Shown here: positions 1 to 6,098 of the stretch, one piece after another
Position numbering within the stretch: position 1 is the first letter of the stretch
How the letters are laid out: every line of letters starts with the position of its first letter
NCBI GenBank assembly: GCA_900544675.1
Contig: UQVZ01000054.1
Location: forward strand, 1 to 18,814
Source of the DNA: an uncultured Bacteroides sp.
GTDB lineage: Bacteria; Bacteroidota; Bacteroidia; Bacteroidales; Bacteroidaceae
DNA: 18,814 nucleotides
Reading direction: 5' to 3'
Position numbers and translations under genes: made by a program
Notes under the pieces: generated by a model
What the model saw: the letters and a program-made list of their open reading frames with translations, nothing else
What the model was told of the DNA's origin: nothing
The model's database searches: none

Positions 1-126
1 TATACACCCAATAATTGAAATAGCAAAAGGTATTTAATGATATTTAGTAATATAGCCGATTTATAATAACTTGATTATTATCAGTATATTGCAGTTTTAT
101 GAGATTTCTTGATTGTGTAAGTTAAA

Positions 127-143
127 GTCCCGTACGCACCGCA
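127..143 (+). other. possible tRNA 3'-end fragment / attachment-site remnant
   Basis: GTCCCGTACGCACCGCA reads like the 3' strand of a T-stem (CCCGT), a 7-base acceptor strand (ACGCACC) and a discriminator G. An intrinsic terminator follows 23 bases later, as behind a tRNA gene. The 5' strand of the T-stem and the rest of the tRNA are absent upstream, so this is not a working tRNA. A tRNA 3' end without its body is what site-specific integration into a tRNA gene leaves behind. A G discriminator would fit tRNA-Ser among others. Both the identity and the att interpretation are inference. Confidence 0.3.
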
Positions 144-165
144 ACTCGAAAAAGCAAAATTAGGA

Positions 166-200
166 AAAGCTCTGATTCCCAACGGAATTAGGGCTTTTTT
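166..200 (+). terminator. intrinsic terminator, plus strand
   Basis: A 14-bp stem (166-179 with 184-197, two G-U pairs) closes a CAAC loop at 180-183 and is followed by a T-run (195-200). It fits a transcript entering from the left, consistent with a tRNA-like remnant upstream. The A-rich left side means it could also work partly on the minus strand. Confidence 0.75.
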
Positions 201-442
201 ATTGGTTTTTGAGGCGGCAAAAAATAGCGTTTTGAAGAAGTTATGGCTCAACGTAAAAACCTGAGGGATTCTCAAATTACGCATAAATTACAAGCCCCAA
301 AACATTTTGTGATGTAAATCCAAATCGATTTGTGTTGTATTAAGATTCATTAGCACAAATCAAAATGTGATTATTTTATTGCTTATTTCTTACTTGTAAC
401 ATTCAACTTATCTTTAATACAAGAGACAAGTGAATGTGATTT

Positions 443-1090
443 TCATACATTCAACTCGAACCTTACTCCTTCTTCACCGTCCAATAACCTACGTGTCCTC
501 TCTATATTGTTTTCGTAGATATGTATATTGCCCAAATTAAGCGTGATGGATTTCAGTGGCAAATCTATCTGTCGGGCTATCAGGTAAAGGTGGTACAGGT
601 CTGCGGGTAGTCCCAAATTGGCATCAGAACTACGCTGATAGGCAGATAGCACAAGTTCTCCGTCATCTATTTGAAACTGCACCAGGCTAAGGCATGGCGT
701 TTGGTTGCTTTCCGCATCTGTAGCACCCAAAAAAAGAACATAATTCTTGCTGCTACGCTTTTCTGCATTAATTCTTGCTATCAGCGGCGGAAGTTTCTCG
801 AAATAGGTCGGGTAACTGTTAACCAAGATTGCCCCGCAGTAATCCCACCAAGTTATTCCGGCTTCCCGGTATTTTTCTATGTTACGTTCGCCTTGCATAA
901 ACAGGCCAAGTTCTGCCTTCAGCTTCTTGCGGGCTATCCCGTGGGTCTCAAAGATGTCGAGCAAATCGGAAGGCGTAAGATGGAGACGTTCGTCCAGCAG
1001 GTATTTGATACTGCCTTTCTTGTTCTGTTGTATCTTCCCCGAATCAAGGATTTTATTCAAAATCCGATGGTATTTGTTTGTCTTTTCCAT
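443..1090 (-). CDS. thymidylate-synthase-fold protein, possible dCMP hydroxymethylase-like
   Basis: The protein has 215 residues from the ATG at 1090; an upstream in-frame start at 1135 would add 15 unconserved residues. It follows the thymidylate synthase fold throughout. ELGLFMQGERNI (60-71, with the conserved Glu60) matches the family's helix. TPCLSLVQF (131-139) carries the nucleophile Cys133. YQRSSD (151-156) holds the phosphate-binding Arg and Ser. NIHIY (188-192) holds the His and Tyr near the substrate. The residue equivalent to E. coli TS Asn177, which selects dUMP, is Asp164 in LPAD. The same change is known in phage T4 dCMP hydroxymethylase. The protein is about 50 residues shorter than E. 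coli TS, mostly between residues 90 and 120. It lies 92 bases downstream of the adenine methyltransferase on the same strand, which suggests one mobile-element module. Family assignment is strong; cytosine specificity is inferred. Confidence 0.75.
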   Translation of the reverse strand: MEKTNKYHRILNKILDSGKIQQNKKGSIKYLLDERLHLTPSDLLDIFETHGIARKKLKAELGLFMQGERNIEKYREAGITWWDYCGAILVNSYPTYFEKLPPLIARINAEKRSSKNYVLFLGATDAESNQTPCLSLVQFQIDDGELVLSAYQRSSDANLGLPADLYHLYLIARQIDLPLKSITLNLGNIHIYENNIERTRRLLDGEEGVRFELNV

Positions 1091-1182
1091 AACCTCAAAT
1101 GATGTTAAAATGGTGTTTAAACGGCGATAAAACATTGTGTAAACCGTTCTTATTCAAATAAAAATGCGTATATTTGTATATA

Positions 1183-2048
1183 TTAAGTGGTCTTTTGAAG
1201 TTGGCCGTTCCTTGTCGGTTTGTACAGCATAATATCCGTGTAGGACGACGAGTAGTTGACGTGTGCATTAAACTCCACTTTTCGTGTATCCTTGAAGGGG
1301 TTTCCTATGTCCGGATGCTTGCCCATCCAGTCGCACAATTCGATAATGGACGATTTGTTGGACGTGAAATAAATGAAGGTGGCATCCGCAAGGACGGTAA
1401 GCACGTCCAAGTAATCCGACAGCCCCCACCTCATTTGGTAGGTGCCATCCTCCGTTGACAGATAAGGCGGGTCAACCAGGAACACGACACCGGGTATGTC
1501 CTTGTACATTTCAAACAGTTCCCTGTAATCGCAGGAAGTGATTTCAATTCCTTGCAGGTAATCATTACAGATGGGGTAATCTGTGGTCCGGATATTGTTA
1601 TAGAAACTCTCTTTGCGCAGTTTGTCAAGGCTGGTGCAATACTTCATGAAAAACAGCAACGAGGAAGAAAGGGTAATATAGTCCACGAAACCTTTGGTTC
1701 TTCAAGTTCCAATCGGTCCAGAATGGATTCCCGTATGTCTCTTGGTATGCGCCTGTGACGCTCACAGCCTACCGTAAGCCGCCGCAGTTCAGCCAGCAGC
1801 GCATTGGTTCGTGGTATATTGGCCAAACGCCTGCGGTAATTGTCAAAATCGTTATATATGACTTTTGCATCCGGTTTCTCGCGCTTGGTGATATGCGACA
1901 ACAGTCCGGACCCGCCGAACAAATCTACATAAGCCGTATCGTCCGGATACAGCTTCAGTATCTTCTTGAACTCGCTTGCAAACATTCTTTTTTGCCCCTG
2001 AAACGGCAAGGGGCTGACAGGTATTCTTTCCGCATAGTAACTTTTCAT
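1183..2048 (-). pseudogene. Dam-type (D12 class) N6-adenine DNA methyltransferase, frameshifted
   Basis: Two minus-strand frames together make one D12-class adenine methyltransferase of about 288 residues. The first part, from the ATG at 2048, has the SAM motif PFQGQKR (15-21) and VDLFGGSG (41-48). The second part, ending at 1183, has the catalytic LVDPPYL motif and the YFTSNK segment. The frames change near 1691-1695: reading LELEEPK in one frame and GFVDYITLSSSL in the other restores the protein if one base, probably a G in the GG run, was lost. As written the first frame ends at 1644 without the catalytic motif, so the gene should be inactive unless this is a sequencing error. The ATG is the last three bases of a truncated CRISPR repeat (2046-2064). 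Enzymes of this kind are common on phages and conjugative elements and methylate adenine in a short DNA site. Confidence 0.8.
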
Positions 2049-2455
2049 ATAGTCCAATTAAAAGGAATCTCGGACTTTGAGTTCAATTTACGTAAAAGTG
2101 TTTCAATACCATATAGTCCAATTAAAAGATTGCCGAAAGGGACGCGTTGAAAGAGATGTTCAGGGTTTCAATACCTTATAGTCCAATTAAAAGGGACAAA
2201 GACAAGGTTCTTGTCGTTCCACGGGCTGTGTTTCAATACCTTATAGTCCAATTAAAAGAGAACGGTGACGAGAAACAGATACGTCCGGAAATCGGGTTTC
2301 AATACCTTATAATCCAATTAAAAGGGAGCTTGTATGGATGCGTGACCTAATACGTACGATAGTTTCAATACCTTATAGTCCAATTAAAAGGATGGAGTAG
2401 AAGCCGAAGTTCTATCCCTGTCTTGAGTTTCAATACCTTATAGTCCAATTAAAAG

Positions 2456-2491
2456 AAAACCGCAGAACTTAATGAAGTGAAGGATAAACCT
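2456..2491 (-). repeat. spacer of the KTAELNEVKDKP set (copy 1)
   Basis: Read on the plus strand in frame 1, this 36-nt spacer encodes KTAELNEVKDKP. Two other spacers, 2780-2816 and 3623-3658, encode the same peptide and differ only at third codon positions (7 and 5 differences). They must come from homologous genes of related invaders. Confidence 0.9.
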
Positions 2492-2779
2492 GTTTCAATA
2501 CCATATAGTCCAATTAAAAGGAAGTTGCGCGACTTCACCCCATTAACACTCTTCGGTTTCAATACCATATAGTCCAATTAAAAGCTCCAGCGACGTATAC
2601 ATCTCCCGGCGTGTCAGACGTTTCAATACCATATAGTCCAATTAAAAGCCGGATGGGTGTGCATCAGCAAAGGTATTATCAGGGGGTTTCAATACCATAT
2701 AGTCCAATTAAAAGATACAGCGGTTCGCGCGTTGCGCGAACGGGTGAAAAGTTTCAATACCATATAGTCCAATTAAAAG

Positions 2780-2816
2780 CAAAACAGCAGAACTCAACGA
2801 GGTAAAAGATAAACCC
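2780..2816 (-). repeat. spacer of the KTAELNEVKDKP set (copy 2)
   Basis: After one extra leading base, this 37-nt spacer encodes KTAELNEVKDKP. It starts one base earlier than the other two members and ends at the same codon, so all three sample one protospacer position. Confidence 0.9.
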
Positions 2817-3363
2817 GTTTCAATACCATATAGTCCAATTAAAAGCTTGTAAAGGCTGATATACATATGTACACCTGTGTGGTTTCAATACCATATAGTC
2901 CAATTAAAAGGATTTTTTCTGTCGCGTTTGATTGACCCCATATGAAGTTTCAATACCATATAGTCCAATTAAAAGAATAGCCCCTTCCAAATAAGCGGCT
3001 TCCTCCGCGTAGTTTCAATACCATATAGTCCAATTAAAAGCGTCACCGTCCGACCATTGCCAAGAATGCTTGTCCGGTTTCAATACCATATAGTCCAATT
3101 AAAAGTTCTCCGTGCCAACCGTCACGTTTACCGAAGGGAGTTTCAATACCATATAGTCCAATTAAAAGATGCCTGATACAGTTCTTTCCCGTACACTAGT
3201 CCGGTTTCAATACCATATAGTCCAATTAAAAGTTCGCGCCTTGCGCGAACCGCTGTATAGTATTACAGGTTTCAATACCATATAGTCCAATTAAAAGAAG
3301 GCGAATTCGTTAGGAAGTCCGTAGGGGTTTCCGTGTTTCAATACCATATAGTCCAATTAAAAG

Positions 3364-3464
3364 TCTTTCTGCATACCAAACAATAGTGGTTGATACTATG
3401 TTTCAATACCATATAGTCCAATTAAAAGTCTTTCTGCATACCAAACAATAGTGGTTGATACTAT
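3364..3464 (-). repeat. duplicated spacer pair (3364-3399 and 3429-3464)
   Basis: Two adjacent 36-nt spacers are identical in every base and are separated by one repeat. This is most simply a tandem duplication of one repeat-spacer unit by recombination between repeats. Confidence 0.95.
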
Positions 3465-3622
3465 GTTTCAATACCATATAGTCCAATTAAAAGGCACTAC
3501 GGCGGTCAGGGGGTAGCAGGTATCAGGGTTTCAATACCATATAGTCCAATTAAAAGTTCGACAGGTGATTCCACGCTTGATGACCCATTTATTGTTTCAA
3601 TACCATATAGTCCAATTAAAAG

Positions 3623-3658
3623 AAAACGGCAGAACTAAATGAAGTCAAAGATAAACCG
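3623..3658 (-). repeat. spacer of the KTAELNEVKDKP set (copy 3)
   Basis: This 36-nt spacer encodes KTAELNEVKDKP in frame 1, with synonymous changes relative to the other two. It lies much closer to the leader than copies 1 and 2, so it was probably acquired later. Confidence 0.9.
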
Positions 3659-4122
3659 GTTTCAATACCATATAGTCCAATTAAAAGTCCATCGTAACAG
3701 AACTTGACCTGCTTGGGTATCGTTTCAATACCATATAGTCCAATTAAAAGTTCAGCGAGAATCCCCCACATACCCCCGAAGAGTTCGTTTCAATACCATA
3801 TAGTCCAATTAAAAGGTAGAACTCGTTACGTTAGGTTAACTCGTATATATAGTTTCAATACCATATAGTCCAATTAAAAGGTATGCGCTGTTGCTGGACT
3901 TGCGTCCGAAAAGCGTTTCAATACCATATAGTCCAATTAAAAGATAGCCGCCGATTGAAAACACCAGCAGAACTATTGTGTTTCAATACCATATAGTCCA
4001 ATTAAAAGTAAGACTGATACCCACCTTTTCATATTATACGAGCGTTTCAATACCATATAGTCCAATTAAAAGCCTTGAAAACATAAAATCAAGGTGCTTG
4101 ATTTCAAGCATTTTATACATCG

Positions 4123-4130
4123 CAAATATA
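4123..4130 (-). promoter_or_regulatory. -7 box of the pre-crRNA promoter
   Basis: On the minus strand this reads TATATTTG, an exact fit to the Bacteroides TAnnTTTG box. Transcription would start near 4115, about 43 bases before the first repeat. The surrounding 18 bases (4122-4139) match the cas8 promoter region (11566-11583) at 17 positions. The -33 element is poor. Confidence 0.6.
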
Positions 4131-4143
4131 GGAAAAAATATTC

Positions 4144-4197
4144 AAAGATATGTCGATTACCAATAATATAAAATTGCCTGATCATCGACATATCTTT
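4144..4197. promoter_or_regulatory. perfect 14-bp inverted repeat in the leader
   Basis: AAAGATATGTCGAT (4144-4157) is repeated in inverse at 4184-4197, with a 26-bp gap. The near arm covers about -28 to -41 relative to the predicted pre-crRNA start, so it could be an operator. It could also form an RNA hairpin at the end of the cas mRNA. On the minus strand the hairpin is followed by GAATATTTTTT, so weak termination is possible. Confidence 0.6.
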
Positions 4198-4297
4198 AAA
4201 TAACTGTGTTACAGGACGTCAAAGAACAATGCTTACCGGCTTTTCTAAAAACAACCGCCTGCCTATATGAGAACGACAACCGACGGTTCTTCTTGCG

Positions 4298-4561
4298 TCA
4301 CAAGAAAGTATCAATGGAAGAACGCTCCTTCCCTACTATCCGTTTTTCCATTGAATACTGCGAAGGACCACTGAAAATAATTATACTGTCTTCATCTTTA
4401 TTCATAAACTTCCCACTTTGCATCAGCAGTTCCTTTAGCTTGGCTTCAGAAATCTCACCTTCAAAAACCGAATTCTGAATCCAATTCAAATATCTTCTAC
4501 ACAATTTCAACATCTTACTGACGCGACGCTCGCCGAAATCATAAACCAAAATCACATACAT
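4298..4561 (-). CDS. cas2: CRISPR-associated endoribonuclease/integrase subunit Cas2
   Basis: This 87-residue protein, from the ATG at 4561, begins MYVILVYDF, the typical Cas2 first strand with the conserved Asp. RRYLNWIQNSVFEGE follows, also typical. TTG and GTG codons just upstream are in frame but less likely, because family members start at MYVILVYD. The ATG shares its A with the cas1 stop codon (TGATG), so the two are translationally coupled. Cas2 forms the dimeric core of the Cas1-Cas2 integrase that inserts new spacers at the leader-proximal repeat. It is the last gene of the operon; the leader and array follow directly downstream. Confidence 0.95.
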   Translation of the reverse strand: MYVILVYDFGERRVSKMLKLCRRYLNWIQNSVFEGEISEAKLKELLMQSGKFMNKDEDSIIIFSGPSQYSMEKRIVGKERSSIDTFL

Positions 4562-5577
4562 CACCAATACATTTTAAACGGTTTATATTCTTCTATCGAC
4601 AACAAATGCTTAGCCAGTTTGTAGCACTCTAACTTTATCAAATGACGATAGCTCACAGAGCGGTTCAACGAGCGATGCTTAATCGTCTCGTTCAGCCTTT
4701 CTTCAATCGCTTTTACAAAAATCTTCTTTCCCGCGGTATTAAGCAGACATTTATTCAACTTCTTATCAAAATGCCTTTCCTGTATCTCCTTCCGGTTAAG
4801 CACCTTAAATATCACCCGGTCGACAAGAATCGGCTTAAAAATCTCCGCAATGTCCAATGCCAACGAATAACGCCGCTCGCCGGGCTTATGCAAATAACTG
4901 ATAACAGGATTCAACTGGGTCTGATGAATGGCTCTCAAACAAAGTGTATAACATACCATATTGCCAAACGATATCAAAGCATTCACCTCATTCCGTGGAG
5001 GCTTCTTCGTCCTGTTTCCCATTTCAAAATCATTGATTATCAAACTAAATGCTTCGTAATAGCATTGTCTGATCTGCCCTTCTACACCCATCAGCTCTTC
5101 CGTGGTTTGCGCTTCGGGAATCTGTGCGACCTGCTTTTCCATCACGGCCATTATGTCTTCCATGTCTTTCCCACGGCGGTTATAATACTGAAGATTCTTA
5201 AGCATATTATATGCAGCACCTTCAATGAATTTACGGGCAATCACCATACGCTTCTTCTGATTCTGATAGCTGGAAGTCTGTGCCAGCAGCATCTTGCCCG
5301 AAAGCAAACTGTCGCGTGGCATGAACGACCCTGTATAGTTTTCATAATAGTCGAAGAAGTGCATGGCAATATCCTTCTGCCCCAGGAAATTAAAGAGTGC
5401 ACTGTTTGCCCTCAGCGACCCGAATACATAAAACTCGCTGATATCTTCTACAGGCAAGTAACGCGACTGTGCATTTACGTCCGGCATCTCTTCACCTTCG
5501 GCACACGGCGTAAACTTCAGCGTGTTGTCTTTTCTTTCCAGGACTCCCGGATTAAACAGATAAAATGTCTTTTTCAT
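4561..5577 (-). CDS. cas1: CRISPR-associated endonuclease/integrase Cas1
   Basis: This 338-residue protein is the usual length for type I-B Cas1. The metal-binding catalytic residues are visible: Glu166 in ELMGVEGQIR, His230 in ISYLHKPG, and Asp242 with Glu245 in LALDIAEIFKP. Cas1 is the catalytic subunit of the spacer integrase and works with Cas2. Its ATG overlaps the cas4 stop by 4 bases (ATGA) and its own stop touches the cas2 start, so cas4-cas1-cas2 form one adaptation block. I see nothing truncated or missing. Confidence 0.97.
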   Translation of the reverse strand: MKKTFYLFNPGVLERKDNTLKFTPCAEGEEMPDVNAQSRYLPVEDISEFYVFGSLRANSALFNFLGQKDIAMHFFDYYENYTGSFMPRDSLLSGKMLLAQTSSYQNQKKRMVIARKFIEGAAYNMLKNLQYYNRRGKDMEDIMAVMEKQVAQIPEAQTTEELMGVEGQIRQCYYEAFSLIINDFEMGNRTKKPPRNEVNALISFGNMVCYTLCLRAIHQTQLNPVISYLHKPGERRYSLALDIAEIFKPILVDRVIFKVLNRKEIQERHFDKKLNKCLLNTAGKKIFVKAIEERLNETIKHRSLNRSVSYRHLIKLECYKLAKHLLSIEEYKPFKMYW

Positions 5578-6092
5578 AGTTCCTCTTCCTCCTTAATATA
5601 ACAGAACTCAAAATAACTACAATTCTTGCAAATCCCTTTCTTTTGAAGCGGAGGACAGTTGTCATCAGAAAGAATATGCTGTATATCGTCCATCATCTCC
5701 TTAATCTCTCTCCGGTCGACATCACTCAATACAACTTCTTTTGTTTTACGTAACACTGGATACTCCAGTACTCCGGTCACTCCAGTTATCCCATTCTGTT
5801 CGAAAACATAGATATAATATTTCAACTGCCATTCATGGGCAGTTTCTACCTTATTAGATTTTTTAATCTCATGGATTACTTTCCGTTTCGCATCGTAATA
5901 ATCCACTTTGATTCCATCCAATTCGATTTCTTCATAACTGGACGAACGTTGCGGATAGGAATCTTCATGAATCAGCTTTCCCTCGAAAACCAAGTCGGAA
6001 GTATGCTCCATATTGATTCCGTTAGCGAACAACCATAGTTTCCGCTTGCATACCTGATAATAATTGAAATGTGTTCCTGTTATTTGCATCAT
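5574..6092 (-). CDS. cas4: CRISPR-associated exonuclease Cas4
   Basis: This 172-residue protein is a RecB-like nuclease with an iron-sulphur cluster. It shows GKLIHE, KVDYYD and IHEIKKS, which fit the nuclease motifs, the last with the E-x-K pair. One cysteine is near the N-terminus (Cys15 in VCKRKLW), and three or four lie at the C-terminus (CPPLQKKGICKNCSYFEFC), the usual Fe-S ligands. Cas4 trims captured DNA and helps select spacers with a correct PAM. Two ATG codons stand side by side at 6092 and 6089 and either could be the start. The gene begins 6 bases after cas3 ends and overlaps cas1 by 4 bases. Confidence 0.95.
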   Translation of the reverse strand: MMQITGTHFNYYQVCKRKLWLFANGINMEHTSDLVFEGKLIHEDSYPQRSSSYEEIELDGIKVDYYDAKRKVIHEIKKSNKVETAHEWQLKYYIYVFEQNGITGVTGVLEYPVLRKTKEVVLSDVDRREIKEMMDDIQHILSDDNCPPLQKKGICKNCSYFEFCYIKEEEEL

Positions 6093-6098
6093 TATACT

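Larger units (their letters stand above)
1..442. other. AT-rich non-coding left flank
   Basis: I see no convincing gene in this stretch. It holds a possible tRNA 3'-end fragment at 127-143, an intrinsic terminator at 166-200, a 7-bp inverted repeat at 63-69/75-81, a CAAATCGATTTG palindrome at 321-332, and a weak imperfect hairpin (400-409 with 428-436) just past the stop of the thymidylate-synthase-like gene. That hairpin has no T-run on the minus strand, so it is not a convincing terminator for the gene. Confidence 0.5.
2046..4072 (-). CRISPR. type I-B CRISPR array, 31 full repeats plus one truncated, 31 spacers
   Basis: Full 29-nt repeats start at 2100, 2165, 2230, 2296, 2362, 2427, 2492, 2556, 2620, 2686, 2751, 2817, 2882, 2947, 3012, 3077, 3140, 3204, 3269, 3335, 3400, 3465, 3528, 3594, 3659, 3722, 3787, 3852, 3915, 3980 and 4044. 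Spacers are 34-37 nt. Read on the minus strand each repeat begins CTTTTAATTGG and ends GGTATTGAAAC. The final 8 bases, ATTGAAAC, are the classic crRNA 5' handle of type I-B systems, so transcription runs leftward and the leader is on the right, beside cas2. Repeats at 2165-2427 carry one base change (plus-strand CCTTATAG for CCATATAG), and the one at 2296 has a further change. The oldest end is a 19-nt repeat fragment (2046-2064) fused to the methyltransferase gene. Confidence 0.98.
4073..4297 (-). promoter_or_regulatory. CRISPR leader
   Basis: This 225-bp AT-rich gap separates the cas2 stop from the first repeat. Next to the array are two small palindromes built on CTTGA/TCAAG: CCTTGA (4073-4078) with TCAAGG (4089-4094), and TGCTTGA (4095-4101) with TCAAGCA (4104-4110). 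A -7 box lies at 4123-4130, and a perfect 14-bp inverted repeat (4144-4157 with 4184-4197) lies just upstream of it. I see no gene here. In type I systems the leader carries the pre-crRNA promoter and signals that direct new spacers to the first repeat. Confidence 0.85.

Noticed and set aside
81..284. A 67-codon minus-strand frame
   Set aside because: It runs through the terminator and the tRNA-like fragment and has low-complexity composition without a ribosome site; it looks like a chance frame.
2046..4072. Plus-strand transcription of the array from the methyltransferase side
   Set aside because: The repeat end ATTGAAAC appears on the minus strand, the degenerate repeat is at the left end, and the promoter and leader are on the right.
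2100..4166. Short plus-strand frames crossing the CRISPR repeats, with recurring VSIPYSPIK or FQYHIVQLK segments
   Set aside because: They are translations of the repeats themselves; spacer lengths that vary by frame make them meaningless as genes.
4642..5601. A long plus-strand frame opposite cas1
   Set aside because: Cas1 on the minus strand has all catalytic residues; the plus-strand frame is its shadow.
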